Assembly: GCA_023436175.1 (NCBI GenBank)
Contig: JAEZKE010000100.1
Span: 1-7,579, forward strand
Source: Methanobacteriota archaeon
GTDB taxonomy: Archaea; Methanobacteriota; Methanobacteria; Methanobacteriales; Methanobacteriaceae
Reading direction: 5' to 3'
DNA length: 7,579 nucleotides
Shown in pieces: positions 1-6,554 of this stretch. Each line of letters starts with the position of its first letter. The stretch's first letter is position 1. The translations under genes and the position numbers were made by a program. The notes beneath the pieces are model-generated. The model worked only from the letters and a program-made list of their open reading frames with translations, searched no databases and was not told the origin of the DNA.

Positions 1-10
1 GGTGTTATAG

Positions 11-1105
11 TTGGAGAAGATAAAAATAGCGATAATTGGACTTGGTAATTGTGCAAGTTCTTTAATACAGGGAATTCATTATTATAAAAACAAGGATCCA
101 GAAGATGCCATTGGTTTAATGCATCCATCAATTGGAGATTACACTGCATCAGATATAGAAGTAGTAGCTGCCTTTGATATAGACAAAAGAAAAGTAGGTA
201 AAGATGTAAGTGAAGCTATTTTTGCAAAACCAAACTGTACCCAGATTTTCTGCCCGGAAATTCCTGAAATGGGAGTTAAAGTATCAATGGGTAAAGTCTT
301 AGACGGTGTTGCTCCACACATGAGCAGTTATGATGATGATTACACCTTTGTAGTATCAGACGAAGAAGAAGCAGATATTATAAGAGTTTTAAAGGAAAGT
401 GGAGCTGAAATGATTGTAAATTATCTTCCGGTAGGCTCTGAAAAAGCAGTGCGATTTTATGCACAGTGTGCCCTTGATGCAGGGATCGCTTTCATAAACT
501 GTATGCCTGTTTTTATTGTAAGTGATCCTGAGTGGGCCCAAAAATTCGAAGAAAAAGGAATTCCTGCAATTGGAGACGACATTAAAGCTCAGATAGGTGC
601 TACAATTACACATAGGACATTAGCTAACTTATTCCGCGAAAGAGGAGTAAAATTAGAACGCACATACCAACTAAATACTGGAGGGAACACTGATTTCCTG
701 AACATGTTAAATAGAGATCGTCTCGATTCAAAGAAAGAATCAAAGACAGAAGCTGTGCAGTCTGTACTTGCAGAAAGGCTTGATGATCCTGATATTCATA
801 TCGGTCCAAGTGATTATGTTCCATGGCAAAAGGATAATAAGCTATGTTTTCTCAGAATGGAAGGTAAAACCTTTGGTGATGTGCCCATGAACATAGAGTT
901 AAGACTAAGTGTTGAAGATTCACCAAATTCTGCAGGATGCGTTATAGATGCAATCCGCTGCTGTAAATTAGCTCTGAACCGAGGTATAGGTGGTCAGTTA
1001 ACCTCAATTTCAGCTTACACTATGAAACATCCCCCAGAGCAGTTTATAGATGAACAGGCTTATAACATGGTGAACGAATTTATTGAAGGTAAAAGGGAAA
1101 GATAA
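11..1105 (+). CDS. myo-inositol-1-phosphate synthase (archaeal type)
   Basis: Converts glucose 6-phosphate to 1L-myo-inositol 1-phosphate by an NAD-dependent oxidation, aldol cyclisation and reduction in the cytoplasm. In methanogens the product feeds archaetidylinositol-type membrane lipids. The 364-residue protein begins with a Rossmann NAD-binding motif (GLGNCAS, residues 10-16). It also has the family motifs GDDIKAQ (188-194, with Lys192 in the active-site region), SKKESKT (240-246) and DSPNSAG (303-309), and a conserved C-terminal part ending near KHPPEQ (339-344). Length fits the short archaeal/actinobacterial class rather than the ~500-residue eukaryotic enzyme. The start is TTG at 11: an in-frame TAG at 8-10 rules out anything longer, and GGTG at 1-4 is a fitting ribosome binding site. 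It points away from the nif genes, converges with the peptidase gene, and appears unrelated to nitrogen fixation. The promoter lies outside the window. Confidence 0.95.
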   Translation: MEKIKIAIIGLGNCASSLIQGIHYYKNKDPEDAIGLMHPSIGDYTASDIEVVAAFDIDKRKVGKDVSEAIFAKPNCTQIFCPEIPEMGVKVSMGKVLDGVAPHMSSYDDDYTFVVSDEEEADIIRVLKESGAEMIVNYLPVGSEKAVRFYAQCALDAGIAFINCMPVFIVSDPEWAQKFEEKGIPAIGDDIKAQIGATITHRTLANLFRERGVKLERTYQLNTGGNTDFLNMLNRDRLDSKKESKTEAVQSVLAERLDDPDIHIGPSDYVPWQKDNKLCFLRMEGKTFGDVPMNIELRLSVEDSPNSAGCVIDAIRCCKLALNRGIGGQLTSISAYTMKHPPEQFIDEQAYNMVNEFIEGKRER

Positions 1106-1111
1106 ACCCTC

Positions 1112-1168
1112 CTCTATTATTTCTTATTTTAAAAAAATTAGAATAAAAAATAGTTTAAAATCCTGATT
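1112..1168. terminator. probable bidirectional oligo-T terminator between convergent genes
   Basis: This 63-bp convergent spacer is almost pure A/T. Reading rightward it gives T-rich RNA (1115-1130, with TTTCTTATTTT). Reading leftward it gives a T7 and a T6 run within 1131-1150. An imperfect A/T stem pairs 1114-1122 with 1145-1153 (8 of 9). Archaeal transcription commonly stops at such oligo-T tracts without a strong hairpin, so the spacer could serve both genes. The role is inferred from composition and position only. Confidence 0.5.
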
Positions 1169-2047
1169 TTAAAGTCCAAATTCTCCAGTATCAACCCATT
1201 CATTTTTAAGGAGAGTCCACCAGTCAGTGGCAATTCCTTTCAGCACATATTCATATGGCAGCCAGCCGTAGCCTTTTTCACCCCAGCTTTTGCCCCATGA
1301 ATTCCGTATAAGAAGAGCTCCAATAGTTGAAGTACTGCAGTTACTGTTTTTAATTTCCATACTGTCATCGTATCCTACTGCCACAATAGCATGTCCACCT
1401 TCAATTTGCTCTCTACTACATGGAAATGGTATTTTTCCATTATTATCCATAGTCTGTTCTATTGAACTGTACACTGTAAATCCAAACATGGAAGGTAATC
1501 TTGCAGATAGGTTTGTTTTGATTCTATCTAATAGATCACTTGCAGGCGTGTATGGAGGATCGAGTTTTACATATTGAATAGACTTGTAATTATCAGCACA
1601 TGCATAACAAAATGTATCCGGTTCTTTGTCAAAATCAGGATTTTTATCTGTGTAAGGCCAGTATTTTTCTGGTGGAACTCCAAAAAGCACCAATGCACCC
1701 ATAGTTGATCTAAGGTCTGCTCCGCTGTCTCCTTCCAGATCCATCAGACGCCTGGTGGTTTTATAAAGGAAAAGTCTCGATGCATCTATGTGCTTACCAA
1801 ATGCTTTACGTTCGAAATATTCAACAATTCCAACACCTGCATTGGCAGTGCACGATCCCAAATTTTTCTGGTCTTCTACTGGAGAACACCATTCTCTTAA
1901 ATCCATAGTAGTTGGAAGTCTTATTACAGGTTCTGCAATGCCTATCTTTTCTAACATAGGTTTTACATTCTCATGTTCTACGGTATAATCCCTAAAATCC
2001 GGTAGATCTGGTAGCCATCCTATTTTCTTTTTAAATATTTCATCCAT
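1169..2047 (-). CDS. papain-family (C1A) cysteine peptidase, no signal peptide
   Basis: Predicted cysteine endopeptidase of the papain superfamily, 292 residues. The full catalytic set is visible: Gln60 (EDQ, oxyanion hole), nucleophile Cys66 in GSCTANA, His219 in GGHAIVAVGYDD, and Asn249 in IRNSWGKSWGEKGYGW. It starts with a GWLPDLPDFRDY segment (10-21) seen in prokaryotic and viral xylellain-like C1 peptidases. There is no hydrophobic leader or transmembrane stretch, and only about 45 residues precede the mature-like domain, so a classical long inhibitory propeptide is missing; the protein is probably cytoplasmic. Extra cysteines (147, 150, 210, 237) might form disulfides or bind metal. ATG start with AGAGGGC at 2053-2059 and a separate TATA box make it an independent unit. 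The substrate is unknown. The family is patchy in archaea, so acquisition by transfer is possible, though base composition does not obviously differ from the neighbours. Confidence 0.9.
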   Translation of the reverse strand: MDEIFKKKIGWLPDLPDFRDYTVEHENVKPMLEKIGIAEPVIRLPTTMDLREWCSPVEDQKNLGSCTANAGVGIVEYFERKAFGKHIDASRLFLYKTTRRLMDLEGDSGADLRSTMGALVLFGVPPEKYWPYTDKNPDFDKEPDTFCYACADNYKSIQYVKLDPPYTPASDLLDRIKTNLSARLPSMFGFTVYSSIEQTMDNNGKIPFPCSREQIEGGHAIVAVGYDDSMEIKNSNCSTSTIGALLIRNSWGKSWGEKGYGWLPYEYVLKGIATDWWTLLKNEWVDTGEFGL

Positions 2048-2088
2048 ATTTAGCCCTCTTTTAAATAAATCAATTTTATCAAAGTTTT

Positions 2089-2100
2089 GTAGGTACTTAC
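2089..2100. promoter_or_regulatory. imperfect palindrome abutting the TATA box (possible operator)
   Basis: GTAGGTACTTAC is a 12-bp imperfect palindrome (5 of 6 pairs match, around the centre GTAC). It sits immediately downstream of the TATA box and ahead of the expected start site, where a bound repressor would block the polymerase. A site this short could arise by chance, and no regulator is encoded next to it. Confidence 0.25.
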
Positions 2101-2112
2101 ATATATATAAAT
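2101..2112 (-). promoter_or_regulatory. archaeal TATA box of the peptidase gene
   Basis: On the minus strand this reads ATTTATATATAT, close to the archaeal consensus TTTATATA, with an A-rich stretch just upstream that could be a TFB recognition element. Its centre lies about 59 nt before the ATG at 2047. Initiation some 25 nt downstream would give a leader of roughly 30-35 nt that includes the ribosome binding site. This is the best promoter in the window. Confidence 0.65.
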
Positions 2113-2279
2113 TTTGTTAAATTTAATAAAAGAATTAATAAATTTAAAATAGTAAAAAAATACAGTTAATAATCAAAATTTATAAAAAAGAAGTAAAAAC
2201 AGTTTTCAATCAAAAAATGAAAAATAAATATTTTGATTACATTAAAAAAGAAGATAATTCTCATTAACAATTTAAAATC
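2113..2279 (-). terminator. AT-rich spacer with several oligo-T tracts after the oxidoreductase gene
   Basis: Downstream of the oxidoreductase stop codon the minus strand has T-runs of five to seven bases near 2153-2161, 2183-2200, 2210-2217 and 2244-2251, a typical archaeal termination zone. AATCAAAA occurs at 2171-2178 and 2208-2215 and as its inverse at 2231-2238, so 2208-2215 and 2231-2238 could pair with a 15-nt loop. No open reading frame or structured RNA was recognised in this stretch. Confidence 0.45.
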
Positions 2280-4232
2280 TTAAATATCATCAAGTTTCAT
2301 GATTCGTATCCTTGTATCATAATATGGAGTTCCATTTCCAACCTCACTTATCATGGGCTGAGTTAAAACATTGACGCATTTATTATATTTTAACCATCCT
2401 CCTTTGTAAGTGAGAATATAATCCTTTCTAACCTCATCGTCTTCTTTTACTTTAACAACGAGGCTCCCAACAGGAGATTCAAGCAGTGCTTTATCTCCAT
2501 CGACCAGACTTTTTTCCCTTAAAATATCTGGGTGAACACGAACTTCTAAAAACCCATCCACCATTTCACTTTCTGGAACTACAGATCCTACAAAGTCTTC
2601 TGCCATTGTTGAAAGAAGTTTTAAGGGAAATTCTTTTACATCCATATCTTGGAGAGAAAATTCTTCTATAAACTCAAAGCATCCAGATTCTGTTTTAAAT
2701 TCCCTATCACCAAACGGTATTTCAGTTTTATCGACCATTCTTTGAGGAACATTTTGTAAATCTTCAAAACTTATACCTCGATCTAATATAGGGGCTGCCA
2801 GCTTTTTGAGCCAGTTTTTAGCGCTTCCAGACATTTCATCAAAAATTCCGAGCCTCTGGGAGAGAAGCTGGAATATCTCAAATTCAGACTTTGCTTCCCC
2901 CTGTGGAGGTATTACAGGATTTATTGGAGATATCCAGTTGTGGCCATAGCTTCCAATTAGGTCCTCTTCTTCTAAATAGGTTGTGGCAGGTAAAAATAGA
3001 TCTGCACTCTCAGAGGTATCATTTAAGAAATGGTCAATCATGATAACAAAATCTGCACTGTTGAAACCTTCTTTAACCTTTAACGAGTCAGGGTTTAAAT
3101 TAACAGGATTTCCCGAAGCTAAAAATATGAGTTTTATAGGAGGATTATCTGTATCAAGAATAGCCTCACCAATTTTAGGCATGGGAAGCTGCCTCTGATT
3201 TTCTCCACGTTTATTTAGTTCTACAGAAGAAAAATCAAAGTATTCAAACTCTTCAAACCCTTGGCTCACACCCCCTCCAGAAATTCCAATGTTTCCAGTT
3301 ACAGCAGCAAGAGCATCAATCATACGGAAAGCAAGATGTCCCTGCATATATCTGTGAAGTCCCCACCCTGTGATGATACTGGAAGGGTTAGCCTGTGCAT
3401 ATTCAAATGCCAGCTCATTTATTTTATCTAGATCAACATCGCATTTATCTGATAAATATTCAAGGGAATATTCATCCAGTATTTTCTTGTAAGAATCAAA
3501 ATTTTTGGTACAATTTTCTATAAAATCATGATCTACGTGATCAGTTTCTAAGATGATTTTAGCGAGTGCCATTGCAAGATAATGATCTGATCCTGGTGAC
3601 GGCTGTATAAATTCGTCTGCCTGCTTTGCAGTTTTTGTTTTTACAGGATCTATTACGATTATTTTTATTCCATTTCTTTTTGCTTTTCTTAAAATTCTCC
3701 ACAGATGCACGTCTGTTGCCGCAGGGTTCCTTCCCCAAACAATTATCAAATTGCTGTTGAGGTGATCAAGTGGATCGTGTGATATTTTAGTACCAAAGTC
3801 AAGTTCCATTGCAGAATGGCCAATTCCTCCACAAACAGTACCATAGGTAGTTGTGACTCCACCAAGTAGATTAAAAAACCGCCTGTTCATGGCTTGAAGA
3901 GCTGTACGGGCACCGAAGCCCTGATAATAAAGGATTGCAGAACTCCCATATTTATCAATAACTTCAGATATCTTCAAAGCTGCAATATCCAGTGCTTCAT
4001 CCCAATTTATCCTTTTCCACTGCCCATTTTCTTTTAAAAGAGGGTGAATAACCCTGTTAGGGCTGTAAAAGTAAGTCTTTAAATAGTGGGAGGTATTTTT
4101 ACATAAAAACCCTGCAGTTACATCATGTTCCTTGTTTCCACGTAATTTAGTAACTTTACCATCTTCTGAACTTGCTATGATGCTGCATGCACCGGTACAA
4201 TCTCGAGTACATGCTGTAAAGACTGTTTTCAA
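2280..4232 (-). CDS. molybdopterin oxidoreductase (DMSO reductase superfamily), substrate unknown
   Basis: Single-subunit Mo/W-bis(pyranopterin) enzyme of 650 residues. An N-terminal [4Fe-4S] domain has C8-x3-C12-x3-C16-x27-C44 followed by Lys45, the position where formate dehydrogenases and related enzymes carry an electron-relay lysine. The catalytic domain follows, with Cys134 (YGTVCGGIGHS) as the likely metal ligand and WGRNPAATDVH (166-176) in a pterin-binding region. The C-terminal ~110 residues form the dinucleotide-binding barrel, with the family ending LTQP...GNGTPYYDTRIRI. There is no twin-arginine leader, so it is cytoplasmic. The pattern resembles uncharacterised YoaE/YyaE-like or acetylene-hydratase-like branches more than catalytic formate dehydrogenase; that subfamily placement is an inference. 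The TTG start is supported by AGGTGAT at 4238-4244. It lies 136 bp beyond two ferredoxin genes reading the same way, which are possible electron partners. Confidence 0.88.
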   Translation of the reverse strand: MKTVFTACTRDCTGACSIIASSEDGKVTKLRGNKEHDVTAGFLCKNTSHYLKTYFYSPNRVIHPLLKENGQWKRINWDEALDIAALKISEVIDKYGSSAILYYQGFGARTALQAMNRRFFNLLGGVTTTYGTVCGGIGHSAMELDFGTKISHDPLDHLNSNLIIVWGRNPAATDVHLWRILRKAKRNGIKIIVIDPVKTKTAKQADEFIQPSPGSDHYLAMALAKIILETDHVDHDFIENCTKNFDSYKKILDEYSLEYLSDKCDVDLDKINELAFEYAQANPSSIITGWGLHRYMQGHLAFRMIDALAAVTGNIGISGGGVSQGFEEFEYFDFSSVELNKRGENQRQLPMPKIGEAILDTDNPPIKLIFLASGNPVNLNPDSLKVKEGFNSADFVIMIDHFLNDTSESADLFLPATTYLEEEDLIGSYGHNWISPINPVIPPQGEAKSEFEIFQLLSQRLGIFDEMSGSAKNWLKKLAAPILDRGISFEDLQNVPQRMVDKTEIPFGDREFKTESGCFEFIEEFSLQDMDVKEFPLKLLSTMAEDFVGSVVPESEMVDGFLEVRVHPDILREKSLVDGDKALLESPVGSLVVKVKEDDEVRKDYILTYKGGWLKYNKCVNVLTQPMISEVGNGTPYYDTRIRIMKLDDI

Positions 4233-4237
4233 GAAAT

Positions 4238-4244
4238 ATCACCT
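4238..4244 (-). promoter_or_regulatory. ribosome binding site that fixes the TTG start of the oxidoreductase
   Basis: The minus strand reads AGGTGAT, a 7-base match to the archaeal anti-Shine-Dalgarno sequence, 5 nt before the TTG at 4232-4230. The coding frame reaches the first iron-sulfur cysteine only seven codons later, so this start is favoured over any internal one. Confidence 0.75.
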
Positions 4245-4280
4245 GTATAAATATTATAAAATTAACTGACATAAAATTAT

Positions 4281-4293
4281 CATTATATTGTTT
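4281..4293 (-). promoter_or_regulatory. possible TATA box of the oxidoreductase gene
   Basis: The minus strand reads AAACAATATAATG, an acceptable box-A-like sequence about 55 nt before the TTG start, the same geometry as the peptidase promoter. The spacer is so AT-rich that other TATA-like strings occur (one at 4247-4261 is too close to the start to be useful), so support is weak. Confidence 0.3.
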
Positions 4294-4300
4294 AAATTCA

Positions 4301-4330
4301 ATAAAAAAGTTCTGTAAAAAATAAAGAAAA
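4301..4330 (-). terminator. oligo-T tract downstream of the ferredoxin pair
   Basis: The minus strand reads TTTTCTTTATTTTTT followed by ACAGAACTTTTTT, beginning about 40 nt after the stop of the second ferredoxin gene. This fits archaeal oligo-T termination and would separate the nif/ferredoxin transcript from the oxidoreductase gene, at least partly. No stable hairpin was seen. Confidence 0.4.
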
Positions 4331-4368
4331 TTAGTTTATCCTTTTGCAGCTATTAATTATATTTAGAA

Positions 4369-4557
4369 CTAATCTTCCAGTTCAATAGCACCATTAGGAC
4401 AAACATCTGTACAGGTTTCGCATAAACTGCATTCTCCAGGGTTTAAGATTACTATTTTTCCCCCTTCAAGTTTGAGAATTTCCATAGAGCAGACATCTGC
4501 ACATTCTCCACAGTCTATACCATCACATCTTCCATAATCAATTGTTACATTAACCAT
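4369..4557 (-). CDS. small 2[4Fe-4S] ferredoxin (second of a tandem pair)
   Basis: Cytoplasmic electron carrier of 62 residues with two iron-sulfur motifs. The first is C11-x4-C16-x2-C19-x3-C23, with two extra residues between the first and second cysteines, and Ser24 where a proline usually follows. The second is the standard C43-x2-C46-x2-C49-x3-C53-P. It aligns without gaps to the upstream ferredoxin over 61 residues at about 44% identity (27 matches counted by hand), including the shared DYG[KR]C[DE]G lead-in, so the two are paralogues. ATG start with AGGGAGAT at 4561-4568; 25 bp follow the upstream gene, so they are co-transcribed. The redox partner is unknown: nitrogenase reductase or the neighbouring molybdopterin enzyme are the obvious candidates by position. 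Confidence 0.9.
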   Translation of the reverse strand: MVNVTIDYGRCDGIDCGECADVCSMEILKLEGGKIVILNPGECSLCETCTDVCPNGAIELED

Positions 4558-4582
4558 TTTATCTCCCTTTTTAAATGATGAT

Positions 4583-4792
4583 CTAAAAGTTTACATCTAT
4601 TTCTTCTATTTCTATAGCCCCATAAGGACAAATTTCTAAACAATTACCACATAACTTGCAGTATTCTGGAGATTTTATTGACACACAACCCTTTTTAAGG
4701 GTAAAAACATTTGTAGGACATATGCATGCACATGCCCCGCATCCTGATCCTTCACATTTTCCATAATCCAGTGATATGTTAACTGTTATCAA
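4583..4792 (-). CDS. small 2[4Fe-4S] ferredoxin (first of a tandem pair)
   Basis: 69-residue electron carrier with ten cysteines. C13-x4-C18-x2-C21-x3-C25-P and C45-x2-C48-x2-C51-x3-C55-P can each hold a [4Fe-4S] cluster. Cys23 and Cys36 are extra and are Asp and Lys in the paralogue next door. The start is TTG at 4792: a TAA lies two codons upstream in frame, no ATG or GTG is available before the first motif, and a G5 tract at 4800-4804 gives a plausible though imperfect ribosome binding site. The gene is 63 bp beyond nifX in the same orientation with no clear TATA box or terminator between, so it is probably read through from the nif operon. That would suit a nitrogenase-linked donor, but the partner is not shown by the sequence. 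Confidence 0.88.
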   Translation of the reverse strand: MITVNISLDYGKCEGSGCGACACICPTNVFTLKKGCVSIKSPEYCKLCGNCLEICPYGAIEIEEIDVNF

Positions 4793-4797
4793 CTTTT

Positions 4798-4806
4798 AAC
4801 CCCCAC
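4798..4806 (-). promoter_or_regulatory. G-rich ribosome binding site of the first ferredoxin (TTG start)
   Basis: The minus strand reads GTGGGGGTT, 5 nt before the TTG. It is a weaker match to the anti-Shine-Dalgarno than those of neighbouring genes. Together with the TTG codon this predicts lower translation than for the second ferredoxin, which has AGGGAGAT and ATG. Confidence 0.5.
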
Positions 4807-4855
4807 TTGATAAATTTAGATCAGGTAAATTACAGTATCCATGGTATCTTATGAA

Positions 4856-5176
4856 CTAACTCAATAAATGTTTTGAACACTCGCTAACCGCGTCTTTAAC
4901 TTCACAGCCAAGCTGTATTGGTTTTATTCCCAGTTTTCTAAGTTCAATTGTAGGTTCATTTCCAATTTTGTTGCAGAGAACTGCTTTGCAATCATTTATA
5001 AGATCTATTGATGCCACCCAGCGCTCCTGATGATTATTTAAAGGCATAACTGTCTTTTCTCTTATTTCATGGAATTTACCTTCTCCTTCTTCAATTTTAT
5101 AGATTAAAAATCGATTTGCATCTCCAAAGTGCAAATCTACAAGTTTACCATCTGTTGATGCCACTGCTATTTTCAC
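4856..5176 (-). CDS. nifX: NifX-like nitrogenase cofactor-binding protein
   Basis: 106-residue single-domain protein of the NifX/NafY/NifB C-terminal family, which binds NifB-co or later FeMo-co precursors and passes them between NifB, NifEN and apo-nitrogenase. The family start is clear: KIAVAS (2-7), then LHFGDANRF (15-23), whose histidine is implicated in cofactor binding in the family. Further on are DCKAVLCNKIGNEP and a C-terminal GC...EC segment (Cys90, Cys100). The Tyr-Cys often found after the first half in NifB homologues is replaced by Pro-Leu here. The GTG start follows the nifN stop with no gap, with GGGAGGAGAT at 5181-5190 inside the end of nifN, so the two are translationally linked. 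Placement after nifN matches the nifE-nifN-nifX order known from Methanococcus maripaludis. Confidence 0.88.
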   Translation of the reverse strand: MKIAVASTDGKLVDLHFGDANRFLIYKIEEGEGKFHEIREKTVMPLNNHQERWVASIDLINDCKAVLCNKIGNEPTIELRKLGIKPIQLGCEVKDAVSECSKHLLS

Positions 5177-6553
<1,377 letters not shown>

Positions 6554-6554
6554 T

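Noticed and set aside
567..574. GGAATTCC, considered as an NrpR-type operator
   Set aside because: It lacks the 6-bp spacer and lies inside the inositol-phosphate synthase coding region. No GGAA-N6-TTCC site was noticed in the spacers read.
1290..1577. A 95-codon plus-strand open frame across the peptidase gene
   Set aside because: It covers the conserved His and Asn motifs of the peptidase on the other strand, so it is a shadow of real coding sequence.
2168..2240. Repeated AATCAAAA (two direct, one inverted) as a possible repeat family or operator set
   Set aside because: Eight-base A/T-rich words recur easily in this composition; the spacing is irregular, and the oligo-T terminator reading explains the region better.
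4808..4823. TGATAAATTTAGATCA, an imperfect palindrome before the first ferredoxin
   Set aside because: Only the outer four bases and one inner pair match in a very AT-rich spacer; it does not fit the GGAA-N6-TTCC pattern of the methanogen nitrogen repressor NrpR.
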